Positions 6,108 through 15,441 of a DNA stretch of 21,073 nt are shown one piece after another. The position numbers were made by a program, and so were the translations under genes. The notes below the pieces were generated by a model that saw nothing but the letters and a program-made list of their open reading frames with translations, did no database searches and was not told the DNA's origin. Numbering within the stretch: position 1 is the stretch's first letter; the number at the start of each line of letters is the position of its first letter. The DNA is from a virus: positions 1 through 21,073 of IMG/VR virus record IMGVR_UViG_3300010935_000028; one strand, written 5' to 3'.

Positions 6108-6439
6108 CAGAGCCACACACGCTTAGGTGCATCAGGTGTAAAACCGTGTGATACATCAAGAGCCTCGACAGCATCACGCATAGTATCGCTAGATAGGCGG
6201 ATGTTTACATGCCAACCGTCTAATGCTTCCATCTCAGGATACTCCATACCATCGTCATCTGTGATGGTAACGCCTGTGGCCTCATGTAAGACCCCTACAA
6301 CGTCGATGGAGTAGTCTGCTGTGTTACTCACAAACTCACCTTCCTCATCGTAGAAGGCAGACAACATTGAGGGCATAGACGCCTCAGATACCAGCTTGAG
6401 ATAAAAGTCAGTCTTTGGTGCTTCTACTTCGTCTATCAT
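6107..6439 (-). CDS. Hypothetical protein coupled to the head spike fibre
   Basis: A 110-residue acidic soluble protein starting inside the spike-fibre stop (ATGA overlap). It contains YSIDVVGVLHEATGVTITDD and a GWHVNIRLSS segment near residues 75-84, and ends TPDAPKRVWL. Proteins of this length with the same order (a short repeatable N-terminal part, a D-x-V-G beta turn, then GWHVN(L/I)R) are found next to fibre or spike genes in other tailed phages. A chaperone or accessory factor for the spike is a reasonable guess; nothing shows it directly. Confidence 0.6.
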   Translation of the reverse strand: MIDEVEAPKTDFYLKLVSEASMPSMLSAFYDEEGEFVSNTADYSIDVVGVLHEATGVTITDDDGMEYPEMEALDGWHVNIRLSSDTMRDAVEALDVSHGFTPDAPKRVWL

Positions 6440-8010
6440 GTTGATGCCTCCGCAATACCTACGTCACCTAAGTCATCAGACCACATACGGAACTGTCCGA
6501 TTGTACCCATGAAGACGTTACCAAGCTCTAGGTCAGTAGATGACAAGTCAGGGAGAATCGTAGGGGTTGTGTTGGCTGTCAGGAGTGTACCTTCGTTCGC
6601 ACCATTGATGAACGTAGAGCCGTGACGTGATGCAAGGTTAAACGGTACGTTAGTGTCAGGGGTGTAGGCATTGGGTATTCCATTGACGAAATCGTTACCA
6701 GAGGTTGTTTCTCTCTGTAGGAAGGTTGGTTGCCCTGACCTAGTACCTGATGTACTAACCCTAGCAAAGATGTAGTTAGGGCCGTTTAGTGTCCAATCGT
6801 AAGGTTGAACTTCATTTATATTGTCACCATCAGCATACGACATCTTGCCATCTATCTGGATAGACATGTTAGTGTTGTCATAAGGCAGGTTAGCCGCAGG
6901 GACTGTTAGTGTCTCAGCAGCACGAGTAGCTGAAGCACCCGCTGTTGGGATGTAGCTTGATGGGGTTGCGCCAGCTTCTAGTTGTGCATTTGTGACTGCA
7001 CCTGAGACGGTCAATGTCAGAGTTCCCGCTGCTGGGGTAAACGTCAAACTAACTCGATTGTTTTCTCCCGTACCTGTTCCAACCAAAGGTCCAACAGTAG
7101 ATGCGCCAGATAAAGTAACTGTGCCTGTCCCTGTGAAACTGAGGGTATTCTCTACAGCAGATACAGTAGCACTTTGAGTAGATAGTGTGCCAGAGTTCAA
7201 CAACAAGTTAGTCCTAGCTTCACTCTCGTGGAGGAGGCCTTCGTTAACCCAAGCAGAGCCATTGTAGATGTGATGGCCTGTCCGAGGAGCATAGACAGCA
7301 GCAGAGGTCGTTGGGACGTAGCTGCTAGCAGTGTCAGGGTTGTTTACCATGCCACCGAGGTCACTGCGGAACATGTGTGCGCCGTAAAGCTCAAGTTCAC
7401 CTATTTGAGAAGCAGGGCTGGAGGCATTGACCTTCCCAATTATAAAGAACAGGCCAGTGTCATTAGCTGCAACAGTAGCTTCAAATGAAACTAACGCCCA
7501 AGTGGAGGTTACAGCTAGATTGGCCTCTGGTACGTTGTTGGGTGTCTGTCCACGACCATTTGTTGCGAACGTAATAGAAGTTATGGTGTCACTGCGAACC
7601 CATGCGGCAAGAGTTACTTTGTCTCCTGCTTTAACAGAAACTGTGGACAAGTTGTAAAGGTGTGAGCTTCCAGTAGAGAAGTTAACTGTGGACGCTGTAT
7701 TAGCTACACCGTTAGGGCCAACTGCGGCGTTATCAACAACAACAACTGAGCTTTTATTCCACGTACTAAAGGTGTTTGACTTTGTAAGGTTGTTATGCGG
7801 ACGCCACTTAAGCAAGCCATCACTATCAACCATAGTTGCATTAGTGGAAGCTGTGTGAGTTATAGCAGAGGCGAACGTAGTAGAGGCCCCGACTTTGCGG
7901 TAATAACTATTCTTAAAGTCAAACACCAATGCAGGGTCGGAACCTAACACTGCATAAGTACTCGATGAACGCAATTGCGCCGTCAAGGAAAGGCTAAGAC
8001 CAATTTGCAT
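6436..8010 (-). CDS. Head spike fibre (GTA Rcc01080-like role)
   Basis: A 524-residue beta-rich protein. The N-terminus has DPALVFDFKNSYYRK followed by ATMVDSDGLLKW, the motif typical of phage head-spike and tail-appendage proteins. There follow two carbohydrate-binding-like beta-sandwich stretches (about 75-215 with VSVKAGDKVTLAAWVR, and about 265-365 with NAQLEAGATPSSYIPTAGAS) and a lectin/LamG-like end (GNVFMGTIGQFRMWSDDLGD). It follows the spike base gene by 12 bases and has GAGG before its ATG. In the R. capsulatus gene-transfer agent the equivalent pair sits on head vertices and binds the host capsule. Assignment to spike rather than tail is from gene order. Confidence 0.72.
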   Translation of the reverse strand: MQIGLSLSLTAQLRSSSTYAVLGSDPALVFDFKNSYYRKVGASTTFASAITHTASTNATMVDSDGLLKWRPHNNLTKSNTFSTWNKSSVVVVDNAAVGPNGVANTASTVNFSTGSSHLYNLSTVSVKAGDKVTLAAWVRSDTITSITFATNGRGQTPNNVPEANLAVTSTWALVSFEATVAANDTGLFFIIGKVNASSPASQIGELELYGAHMFRSDLGGMVNNPDTASSYVPTTSAAVYAPRTGHHIYNGSAWVNEGLLHESEARTNLLLNSGTLSTQSATVSAVENTLSFTGTGTVTLSGASTVGPLVGTGTGENNRVSLTFTPAAGTLTLTVSGAVTNAQLEAGATPSSYIPTAGASATRAAETLTVPAANLPYDNTNMSIQIDGKMSYADGDNINEVQPYDWTLNGPNYIFARVSTSGTRSGQPTFLQRETTSGNDFVNGIPNAYTPDTNVPFNLASRHGSTFINGANEGTLLTANTTPTILPDLSSTDLELGNVFMGTIGQFRMWSDDLGDVGIAEAST

Positions 8011-8022
8011 AGTGACCTCTTT

Positions 8023-8265
8023 TTAATACAAGGCGGCAATATTTGACGCGGTGGTTCCGGTTGCAAAAACACGCTTGACCGATACAGGCAATATTGAGCC
8101 TGCGACAACGCCATTTAAAGTAACAGTTGAGCCAGCGGCAGTAATAACCTTCAAATTGCCAGAGCCGCCAATAAATAGACCGCGTGTAGGTTCAATGTCA
8201 GCAGTGTCGCTGGTGGTAACAGACGCCATGTCGTGCGCTGGTTCAGTTTTTCCGATATTAGCCAT
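8023..8265 (-). CDS. Head spike base protein (Rcc01079 family)
   Basis: An 80-residue protein that closely follows the known spike base family named after GTA protein Rcc01079. It has VTTSDTADIEPTRGLFIGG (residues about 16-34), a short beta strand GNLKVITAAGSTVTL, then VVAGSILPVSVKRV and a terminal ATGTTASNIAALY. In the gene-transfer agent this small protein sits on capsid vertices and holds the spike fibre. Here it is just behind the portal gene and ahead of a large beta-rich fibre gene, which supports the same role. The start has AAAGGA 7 bases upstream and a promoter candidate ahead of that. Confidence 0.85.
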   Translation of the reverse strand: MANIGKTEPAHDMASVTTSDTADIEPTRGLFIGGSGNLKVITAAGSTVTLNGVVAGSILPVSVKRVFATGTTASNIAALY

Positions 8266-8291
8266 TGTCGTATCCTTTTAAAGTCTAGAAA

Positions 8292-8320
8292 TATATAACA
8301 CGAAGCCGAGTTTATGGCAA
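8292..8320 (-). promoter_or_regulatory. Sigma70-like promoter ahead of the head-spike genes
   Basis: On the minus strand TTGCCA (8315-8320) is separated by exactly 17 bases from TATATA (8292-8297), 5/6 and 4/6 matches to the sigma70 consensus. The -35 box overlaps the end of the portal gene. Transcription would start near 8285, giving a leader of about 20 bases that holds the AAAGGA site of the spike base gene. An extra promoter here could raise expression of spikes, scaffold and capsid above the portal. Confidence 0.5.
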
Positions 8321-10474
8321 TTGAGCCATGTCGCCAATCATGCGGACCTTGTCCTGTTCAGCTTTTACACGAGCCACATCAACCGTTGTACCATATTCGC
8401 CATAAATCTTTGCCGCGTCTACGAGCAAATCCTGCGCCATTTGATCCCGCTTGAGATCATCGTCGGCTGCTGCCTTCTGCGCGTCCAACTGCATTTTCAT
8501 TTGGTCAGACTGCATTTTGACTTGAGCCTTCATTTGCTCTGCCTGCAAGAACGCAGTGTTTGGATCGGCTGGTTGGCCTTGCTGCTCTTGAGCCTGCTGC
8601 TGCATTTGCAGCATTTGAGCCTCAATCTCAGGTGTAATTGGCGCAAAGTAACGGTCAGCGTTTCTGATGCCAGAAATTGCCAACTGGTCAGCCAGCGTAT
8701 TGCGGATATTGGTCATGCTGACCAAGCCGTTTTGCGGGCCGTATGTTTGGTAAACCATCGTCTGCATTTGCAGTGCTTGGTTTAGCGCCATAATCTTTTC
8801 TTCTTCGCGGCCAGTGCCAAGTCCAACATTGATGCTCACGTCAAAGGATGAATCCCAGACACGAGGGTCAACGGGAACAAAGGCACCGTTCATCCGCATC
8901 ATCTGCTCTTCGTCAACATTCTTGTTCATCAAACGCAGCATAATGCCGAACAAGTCACGCATACCATCCGCAAGGTTGCGAACCATAACCTCAACCTGAC
9001 CAGCAGCAGACTGCACAGTGGCCTGTACAGCCGCTTTGGTCGTAGACTGCATCGCTGATGGATCAAGGCCCATAGAGGCTCTGGAGACGCCTGTTTTGGT
9101 CTCTACGAGGCCATCAAGGTAAGTCAGCGCACCAAGTGTCTGGCCCGCAGTAAATGGCACGGACAATTCCTGTACAGAACCCGGCGATCTCATGCGCACG
9201 ATTGCTCCGATTTCGTTGTTAAGCACGTCATCAACATTGACGGCGCCCTCAACAATGCCAAGGCGTGGGTTGTTGGTCATGGCCACATTATCAAGGATTG
9301 AGCGCAGCACAGATGTAGCTGCGTCTTGGTCATCCATAACAATCTCGGCCAGTGAGCGTCCATAGAACGTGTGCGGCTCTGGATCGACCTCAAACTTTGC
9401 AAATGGAATTTCATCGCATGGCTCGTAATCTAGCATTTCGTATGACGTGCCACCGCATGTGATCTTGTGCAAAACTGGAACGCCAGTGCCATCAACGTCA
9501 ATGCGCATGTAGGCTTCTGTCACGGCAACATTACGCATGGATGGGTCCTGCTCGTCCTCATCGGACGTGTCCATTCCGTAGCCTTGGCGCTCGTAAACCT
9601 CTGATTCCGTCATGTCAGAACCGCTCTCGAAGCTGTCTAAATTTGTGACAACCTCTGGGTCATAGCCCATCGCAATCAAGTCGCCAGCGCGCATGTCAGT
9701 GCGGTGCGCAACAACGTAGGCATCGGCAAGGCTTCTAGCGTCACGGTTGATAAAGAACTCTTCTGGCGGCACACTCTCAATGCACAACTCGCCACTTTCT
9801 TTTTGGCGGCTCAACTTTACGCTGTGAACGGGCATTTCCATTTCCATGCCCATTTCGTCCATCTCAATGGTTATTTCCATGCTGTGTTCCAGCACGGTCA
9901 CGTCATCATCATCAATCAGGTAAGTGTATTCGTCATCTGACAAGTCAGTGAACGTGTAAATCTCGGCCTCTGGATACGTCATCCAGTATGCCTTCACGAT
10001 ACCCTGCTTTTTGATTAGCGCATCTTGGAAGGCGTCATTCATCACACGATACCCATTTAGACGGGTAAATTCGTGGTGCATAAACTCGGTGGCCTGCTCG
10101 GCCATTGCCACGTCTTCTGGGCCGTGCGGCACAAACTCAACAGGCTTTGCTGTGCTGAGGAAAATACGCATCAGGCTTGGCTTCACCGCACGTACAGTAT
10201 CCCGTACCTTTGTGGCTACAACCTTGCTGCGGCCATCCTCGTATCCAAGGTCGACTTCGCCATCATAATAACGCTGCGCCTTGATGCGGTCATCGCTGAT
10301 TTCGCTCTCAACAAAGTCTACCGCGTCTGAAATTGCGTCTTGGACAATGCCCTCAACCTCGGTGCGTGATTTTGGTTTAAACTCGCTGTCAGCTTTGACT
10401 TCTTCGATGTCAGCCATTTCGACCTCACCGCCAGAAACCTCAAGCATTTCTTCGATCATATCTTCGGGTTCCAT
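8312..10474 (-). CDS. Portal protein (P22-like)
   Basis: A 720-residue protein, within the size range of P22-type portals (P22 gp1 is 725). The ATG at 10472-10474 (MEPEDMIEEML) is preferred, with AAGGACGG upstream; the longer reading to 10537 would overlap the preceding gene by 50 bases. Features include an acidic start, AQRYYDGEVDLGYEDGRS and the wing/stem region EFMHHEFTRLNGYRVMNDAF followed by KKQGIVKAYW. A central SLAEIVMDDQDAATSVLRS is followed by TGVSRASMGLDPSAMQSTTK, typical of the portal fold. A Gln/Met-rich C-terminal coiled coil (about 620-690) matches the barrel helices of P22. As a dodecamer it is the DNA gate of the head. Confidence 0.9.
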   Translation of the reverse strand: MEPEDMIEEMLEVSGGEVEMADIEEVKADSEFKPKSRTEVEGIVQDAISDAVDFVESEISDDRIKAQRYYDGEVDLGYEDGRSKVVATKVRDTVRAVKPSLMRIFLSTAKPVEFVPHGPEDVAMAEQATEFMHHEFTRLNGYRVMNDAFQDALIKKQGIVKAYWMTYPEAEIYTFTDLSDDEYTYLIDDDDVTVLEHSMEITIEMDEMGMEMEMPVHSVKLSRQKESGELCIESVPPEEFFINRDARSLADAYVVAHRTDMRAGDLIAMGYDPEVVTNLDSFESGSDMTESEVYERQGYGMDTSDEDEQDPSMRNVAVTEAYMRIDVDGTGVPVLHKITCGGTSYEMLDYEPCDEIPFAKFEVDPEPHTFYGRSLAEIVMDDQDAATSVLRSILDNVAMTNNPRLGIVEGAVNVDDVLNNEIGAIVRMRSPGSVQELSVPFTAGQTLGALTYLDGLVETKTGVSRASMGLDPSAMQSTTKAAVQATVQSAAGQVEVMVRNLADGMRDLFGIMLRLMNKNVDEEQMMRMNGAFVPVDPRVWDSSFDVSINVGLGTGREEEKIMALNQALQMQTMVYQTYGPQNGLVSMTNIRNTLADQLAISGIRNADRYFAPITPEIEAQMLQMQQQAQEQQGQPADPNTAFLQAEQMKAQVKMQSDQMKMQLDAQKAAADDDLKRDQMAQDLLVDAAKIYGEYGTTVDVARVKAEQDKVRMIGDMAQLP

Positions 10475-10487
10475 GTGTGTCCGTCCT

Positions 10488-12131
10488 TTATTGGATGTTG
10501 CCAGCAGTGGCCTGTGTCGCTCCACGCGCCATTGCATTGGCCGCTTCTTGCAGCACCTTAAACGCTTCTGGGCTTTTTTGCATTACCTCATCGGCGCGGC
10601 CAGACGATATAATTTGCTGAAGCGTTCTTGCTCGCTTCTCTAAATCCATTTCCCGAACTGCGCGAAGAGCTGTCGTACCCGCAACCTCTATACCAGCCCC
10701 CACCAAAGCGCCCAACGGTCCTCCGCCAGCAAGTCCACCGACAATCGCACCCGTAGCCATTCCGCCCGCTGCTGGGGCCGTGCGCCCACCGCTGGGTGAG
10801 AATCCGAGATAACTTAAGCCAGCCAAAACTCGGCCAATTGGTGAGCCTTGTTGAATCTGAGAAAGCAGTGCAATTTCATCCTTACTAAATCCACGACGCT
10901 TCTTTTTGTTTCTCAATATAGTTCCAATTTGCGTCTTCAAACCAGATTCAAACCCGCCAGCGTACCCACCCTCTTTGGCGGTTTCAATTATGTCAGATAT
11001 GGCTTCAGTCTTTCTCATTCTGGACCACAATCCACGAGCTTTCTTGAATGTTTCATCGACGCCCTTGACGGAACCTTTGGTTATCTGATCTGGGCCTATG
11101 TTTGAAATGAAATCATCAATTCCGTCAATAATCATCATCGCAGCTTGCTGCTCGGCCTTGTCTGTAACCTTTCCAGCGGGGACATTGGCTAGCTGACGGA
11201 TGCCTTCTAAATCATCAATACCAATAGACTTGCCAAGTTTGCTCACATCCTGCATTGCGTCAAGAACAGCAGAGGACGATGGTTTCAGTCTTGAGAATAT
11301 TTCGGGACTAACCCCGCCAGAGACTTTATTAATTGTTTGCGCGACAAAATCATCAAACGCTTCTTTTGAAATTGTTGCGCCACTCTTACGCGCCTCATCA
11401 TAAAGTGCGCTTGCTTGAGCCTTTAATTGGCTAACTGATTGACCACCCTCAGCCACCGCTTTTGAGGCTTTTCCAGATAAATACTTCTCAAAGCTAGACC
11501 CTACCATGTCGGACGCTTTCTTAAACCCAGCGCCGAACATGCCGCCCAATGCGGCACCTGTGACAGCAGATTTTGCCCGATCCTCAACGCCACCTTCTCC
11601 AGAAAGAAAGCCAGAAGCTGCTCCGTAGCCTAATCCAGCAATAGCAGCCTTACCAAGCGTCGCCATGCTGCCGACTGGTAGAGCTGCTGCCCCAGCAATT
11701 TCAGATACTGTAGAGGCAATTGGCGCTTCTGATTCGAATTGACCGATGCGTGAGCGCTCACGCTCAAGCTCTTGACCGTATACGTCGCCTATGTTTCTTT
11801 CGTCGCCCATAATCTTCTTCACAGCAGCAGTACCGCCAGCAACGATTTCATCTCCAGCGCCAAGCGTTAGACCCTGAAGTACGTTTCGGCCAACACCCAT
11901 AGCATTGCCCCCAGTGGTCGCACTAGGCTGGTCAAATTTAAGCCCCCTTCCCTTCTGGTTCGCTAATTTTAACAAATCAAGAGATTGAGACTTGTCTAAT
12001 CCGACCTGCTTCGCGAAGCTAATGATAGGCATGTCAGAATAAAACTTACTATGGAATCCCATAACCAGCTCTGCGTCGCTTAGATCGCCATACTGAGGAA
12101 ACTTCTTTCTAATCGAATCAATGCCCTGCAT
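10488..12131 (-). CDS. DNA ejection (internal virion) protein
   Basis: A 547-residue protein. Its N-terminus (DSIRKKFPQYGDLSDAELV, then FHSKFYSDMPIISFAKQVGL) is a module seen at the start of many phage DNA-transfer proteins. The middle holds glycine/alanine-rich hydrophobic stretches (AAIAGLGYGAASGFLSGEGG; GAALGGMFGAGF; GAIVGGLAGGGPLGALVGAG) able to insert into membrane, separated by long amphipathic helices. This fits ejected proteins such as P22 gp20/gp16 or T7 gp16, which leave the head with the DNA and help build a channel through the envelope. It follows the transglycosylase gene by 10 bases. Which homologue it matches cannot be told here. Confidence 0.75.
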   Translation of the reverse strand: MQGIDSIRKKFPQYGDLSDAELVMGFHSKFYSDMPIISFAKQVGLDKSQSLDLLKLANQKGRGLKFDQPSATTGGNAMGVGRNVLQGLTLGAGDEIVAGGTAAVKKIMGDERNIGDVYGQELERERSRIGQFESEAPIASTVSEIAGAAALPVGSMATLGKAAIAGLGYGAASGFLSGEGGVEDRAKSAVTGAALGGMFGAGFKKASDMVGSSFEKYLSGKASKAVAEGGQSVSQLKAQASALYDEARKSGATISKEAFDDFVAQTINKVSGGVSPEIFSRLKPSSSAVLDAMQDVSKLGKSIGIDDLEGIRQLANVPAGKVTDKAEQQAAMMIIDGIDDFISNIGPDQITKGSVKGVDETFKKARGLWSRMRKTEAISDIIETAKEGGYAGGFESGLKTQIGTILRNKKKRRGFSKDEIALLSQIQQGSPIGRVLAGLSYLGFSPSGGRTAPAAGGMATGAIVGGLAGGGPLGALVGAGIEVAGTTALRAVREMDLEKRARTLQQIISSGRADEVMQKSPEAFKVLQEAANAMARGATQATAGNIQ

Positions 12132-12141
12132 CTTCGTACCC

Positions 12142-13698
12142 TTATTCTCTTATGCCCAGTGGATCGTCGTTAACACCTGACGCCGTAGATGGCATCGCGC
12201 CAGTCCCAGACCCTTGCTGCTGCGCTTGCTGATCTAGCCAGCCAGAAATGCTGTTTCCGGGCTTAGTCAAGTAACGAGCGGCGTTTTGCAAAGCAGCAGC
12301 GGCCTTTGCCTGAGCGTCACGCTTCTTGACCAGATAGCTTCTGAGGGCTTCTGGACCAAGGTCTCTTGGCACAGCGGTCTCCATAGCCAACTTCATTTCG
12401 CCCTCTGAAAGCGCACCAAAGGTTACAGAGCTAATCACATCCAACCCCATTTGGTTCATTGCTGTTGATAAGGCCGCTGATGATTCGGTTATGTTGGGAA
12501 GCATTTTGTAAACGGGGCCAGCTTTCGCACCGTCGTCGATGGCAGCAATGGCACTATCAATCGTCGATAAGGAACCCAAGACAGCGTTTGCTTTGTCAAG
12601 AGTGTCAAAGCCAAGCTCCATGCTGAGCTTGCCAGACGCTCTCGCTGCTTCTGCGGCCGCCCCAAACTCTACTTCGGCCCCCAATGTACCCGCTGCACGA
12701 GAGCCATAAATAGATTTCTCAGCCGCCGCATATGCTTCCTCAGAATCGCGCACAAATTTAAGCGCAGCATCACCCGAAATTGTTTCGCCGCCAGCAGTCT
12801 TTACCACAATACTTCCATCTCGCATTGTCAAAACAACACCAGACCTGTCACGAAGAGCTGAAGACGATTGAACGCCATTATCAGTGCTGCTAAAAGCCAT
12901 CTTCAACGCCGACACCGGATCGCCGCCAGCAGACAAATACTCAATCGCCTGCTTCGACTGCGGTGTGTTCATGCTGCTTAAAGCCTCAATGGTTTTTGAT
13001 GCCTTGCGCTCTTGATCTCGCCTTGCAAACCTACGGTTAGCCACAGCCTGCGCAGGGGCATCAAGACCCATCACGCCCATGCGACCAAGCGCAGGGGCAA
13101 GTGAGGCCAGAGTATCACCAAAACTTTCACGGTTGTAGAAACGCTGACCCGCTTCACCTTCTGCACCCTCTTGCATCTTTTGAATGCCAAGTCCCTCAAG
13201 CAAGCCGCGTGGTTTCTGCTTCTCAATCATCGGTTTATTCTCCGTATCATTTGCCGCTTGGTTCTCCAGCAATCCCGCTGATTGCTTGCCGAGAACTCGC
13301 ATGGTGTCGTTAGCCACAGTCTTTCCGCTATCGCCGCCGAGTATCTTGCGAACATAGTCCTGCGTCTCTTTGAAGGGCGGAATACCTCCATGCTTACGAA
13401 CCGCACCCGGCCCAGCATTGTATGCAGCTAAGGCCAGTGCAGGAGACCCAAAGGCGTCAAGCTGCTGGCGAAGGTATCGCGCACCGCCCGTCATGTTTTG
13501 GATAGGGTCTGTGGGATCAACGCCAAGCTCTCGTGCCGTGCTGGGCATAAGTTGGGCAAGCCCGCTGGCCCCCTTGGGGCTGACTGCCCCCGGCTGCCAT
13601 GAACTCTCCTGGCCAATCATGCGCAAGAACAAGTCAACAGGTACGCCTTCTTGCTGCGCAATCTGCTGGGCTTTAGAGCGGTAATCCACTGGCGTCAT
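12142..13698 (-). CDS. Ejection protein with lytic transglycosylase domain
   Basis: A 518-residue protein. Residues about 5-120 form a Slt-type lytic transglycosylase domain: catalytic Glu31 in [15 protein letters not shown], then [31 protein letters not shown] and [20 protein letters not shown]. Such domains cut peptidoglycan between N-acetylmuramic acid and N-acetylglucosamine to open a path for DNA. The remainder is a helical, alanine-rich part (about 180-500) with no recognised enzyme. The arrangement is like T7 gp16, though that protein is far larger. The ATG is 5 bases after the previous stop, with GGAGG in the end of that gene. Confidence 0.85.
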   Translation of the reverse strand: MTPVDYRSKAQQIAQQEGVPVDLFLRMIGQESSWQPGAVSPKGASGLAQLMPSTARELGVDPTDPIQNMTGGARYLRQQLDAFGSPALALAAYNAGPGAVRKHGGIPPFKETQDYVRKILGGDSGKTVANDTMRVLGKQSAGLLENQAANDTENKPMIEKQKPRGLLEGLGIQKMQEGAEGEAGQRFYNRESFGDTLASLAPALGRMGVMGLDAPAQAVANRRFARRDQERKASKTIEALSSMNTPQSKQAIEYLSAGGDPVSALKMAFSSTDNGVQSSSALRDRSGVVLTMRDGSIVVKTAGGETISGDAALKFVRDSEEAYAAAEKSIYGSRAAGTLGAEVEFGAAAEAARASGKLSMELGFDTLDKANAVLGSLSTIDSAIAAIDDGAKAGPVYKMLPNITESSAALSTAMNQMGLDVISSVTFGALSEGEMKLAMETAVPRDLGPEALRSYLVKKRDAQAKAAAALQNAARYLTKPGNSISGWLDQQAQQQGSGTGAMPSTASGVNDDPLGIRE

Positions 13699-13703
13699 TA
13701 TCC

Positions 13704-14738
13704 TTAACCTCCAGCCCCAGCAGTCGCGGCCAAGCTCAGATAATCGAACAATCCGGGGTTCCGTTGATTCGTAGTTGTTGACTGGTTTGGCTGTGCGCCA
13801 AGGGCCGCAAGCGGAGCGTTGAGTGACTGCAACGGCGCGTTTGCAGCATTCTGATACTGCCCACGAGCCGCATCAATAAGTGACTGCTGCAATCCCTGCT
13901 GCATAAGACCCTGCTGCATTTGGTTCTGCTGAATTTGCTGGCCCATGCCAAAGCCTGCCTGAGATAGACCGCCAAGTTGACCAGCGGCATTGCCTTGAAT
14001 GCTGGCTTCTTGGAACTGTTTTTGATAATTGGCTTGGTTAGCTGCTTGCTCAGCTTGTGCCTGCTGAATTGCGAACTGGTTTGCAGCCTGCATATTGCCA
14101 GCACTGGCCGCTTGTTGTCGAGCCGCCGCCGATTCTGCCGCTTGCTGTGCGAGCATCCCGGCCTGCATTTGCTGATTTGACGCAAGTGTCCGCGCCTGCT
14201 GAGTTTGGCCAATGTCAAACTGGCCTGCTTGCAATGCATTTTGAAATGCCTGCCCACGCTGCTGTGCAGACAACGCGCCAGCTTGGCGAAGAGCCTCGCC
14301 AGCCAGTACACCCTCTTGGACAGCCTGACGCGATCCGCCAAAAGCACCAGCGGACTGCGCCTGTGCGCCAAGCGTGTTTGACGCCATCTGGCGCTGACGC
14401 TCGATATCTGCCTGACCAGCATCAATTACATTTTGCGTGTACGGAGACATATACGGGTCAAGGTTAGTCGAAGCTAACTGATTAACACCAATTTGACCCG
14501 GAGCCTGAGCTGATTGCACCGCTCCAACACTCTGCATGGTTTGAGCTGGACCAAGCTGCGCTACGTTCATGTCTGTCGCCGCAAAATTAGATAAACGCGT
14601 TGCAGCATTTTTAGCGCCAGTAAGGGCTGCCGCTGATTGCTGGTAAACGTTTGGAGCAGGAGACTGCTGAACCTGTGGCGCGGGAAATGAAGGCTTAACC
14701 GTCATCGCATTTGGGCTACCTGCTGGAGAACCTGCCAT
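13704..14738 (-). CDS. Gln/Ala-rich ejection or virion protein
   Basis: A 344-residue protein of strongly biased composition (Ala, Gln, Asn, Gly). It includes [20 protein letters not shown], then [20 protein letters not shown], a signature common in podovirus proteins encoded next to ejection proteins, and a long helical Gln/Ala stretch (about 165-300) with imperfect repeats ([26 protein letters not shown]). The sequence suggests extended helices rather than an enzyme. It starts within the previous stop (TAATG). A role as an internal virion or DNA-transfer protein is inferred from motif and position. Confidence 0.7.
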   Translation of the reverse strand: MAGSPAGSPNAMTVKPSFPAPQVQQSPAPNVYQQSAAALTGAKNAATRLSNFAATDMNVAQLGPAQTMQSVGAVQSAQAPGQIGVNQLASTNLDPYMSPYTQNVIDAGQADIERQRQMASNTLGAQAQSAGAFGGSRQAVQEGVLAGEALRQAGALSAQQRGQAFQNALQAGQFDIGQTQQARTLASNQQMQAGMLAQQAAESAAARQQAASAGNMQAANQFAIQQAQAEQAANQANYQKQFQEASIQGNAAGQLGGLSQAGFGMGQQIQQNQMQQGLMQQGLQQSLIDAARGQYQNAANAPLQSLNAPLAALGAQPNQSTTTNQRNPGLFDYLSLAATAGAGG

Positions 14739-15439
14739 TAGTACTTACCTCCGAGAATATTAGCGCCGACTGAATAAAGGCCAAGACCTTTGTGCTTGCC
14801 TCCAGTGCCATTCATACCGCCACCATCAGTGGCGTCAGTCAAAAAGTCACTTATGAAATTTGACGTATTGCTCGCAGCTGGCATATTGCCTTTAGGCGAT
14901 TCATAAGAAGCGCGGGCTGCGGCCATTGTCTCATCTAGAAGCGACGAACCTGAGCCACCTGAGCCTACATTAGAAGAGTATGGCACGTTAGCTGCATAAA
15001 TGCCGCCAAGGTCAGTATTCTGCATACCTGTAGAACCCGTATACGGGTAATCAGGCGAAGCACCTGTTATGGGATCAATAAACGGAGCATTGATTGCTGC
15101 GTATTGACCGGGGCGTCGCGCTTCAAATTCTGCCATAGATTGCTCGTACAATGGGGCGGCTGAATAGCCTCGAATGCCGCCAGCATATTCCGTTGGAACT
15201 GGAACACCCTCCATGCCAGTGCCGCCACCGCCCAAACCGAACGCATTAGCAGCAGAAGCTGTGTTCCTAAACGCATCTTCTTGCATCTGGCTAAAAGCCG
15301 CGACGTCTGGCCCATAATGCGGAACATAACCGATTTGAGCCAGCAGGTCGGCCTTAGCCAAGTTAGCCTTCGCGGCGTCCTCTACGTACTGGGGGACTTC
15401 TACTTTGCTTGTGGTTGAACCACCTTTTCCGCCTGACAT
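14738..15439 (-). CDS. Probable internal virion protein
   Basis: A 233-residue Gly/Ala/Ser-rich protein. The N-terminus (MSGGKGGSTTSKVEVPQYVE, then helix AAKANLAKADLLAQIGYVPH and PDVAAFSQMQEDAFRNTASA) resembles the start of small ejection-type proteins in other podoviruses. The rest is flexible and Tyr/Gly-rich (YPYTGSTGMQNTDLGGIYAA) with a glycine-rich end. AAGGAG lies 8 bases ahead of the ATG. It shares the N-terminal style with its downstream neighbour, and both may be parts of the internal core. There is no enzyme motif. Confidence 0.6.
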   Translation of the reverse strand: MSGGKGGSTTSKVEVPQYVEDAAKANLAKADLLAQIGYVPHYGPDVAAFSQMQEDAFRNTASAANAFGLGGGGTGMEGVPVPTEYAGGIRGYSAAPLYEQSMAEFEARRPGQYAAINAPFIDPITGASPDYPYTGSTGMQNTDLGGIYAANVPYSSNVGSGGSGSSLLDETMAAARASYESPKGNMPAASNTSNFISDFLTDATDGGGMNGTGGKHKGLGLYSVGANILGGKY

Positions 15440-15441
15440 TA

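Noticed and set aside
10475-10537. Longer portal start
   Set aside because: It would overlap the ejection protein gene by 50 bases, while MEPEDM at 10474 has a ribosome site and fits the portal N-terminus.
13736-14425. Same-strand alternative frame of 229 residues inside the Gln/Ala-rich gene
   Set aside because: Composition (Arg/Leu/Ser-rich) is typical of an out-of-frame reading of a Gln/Ala-rich gene and there is no ribosome site.
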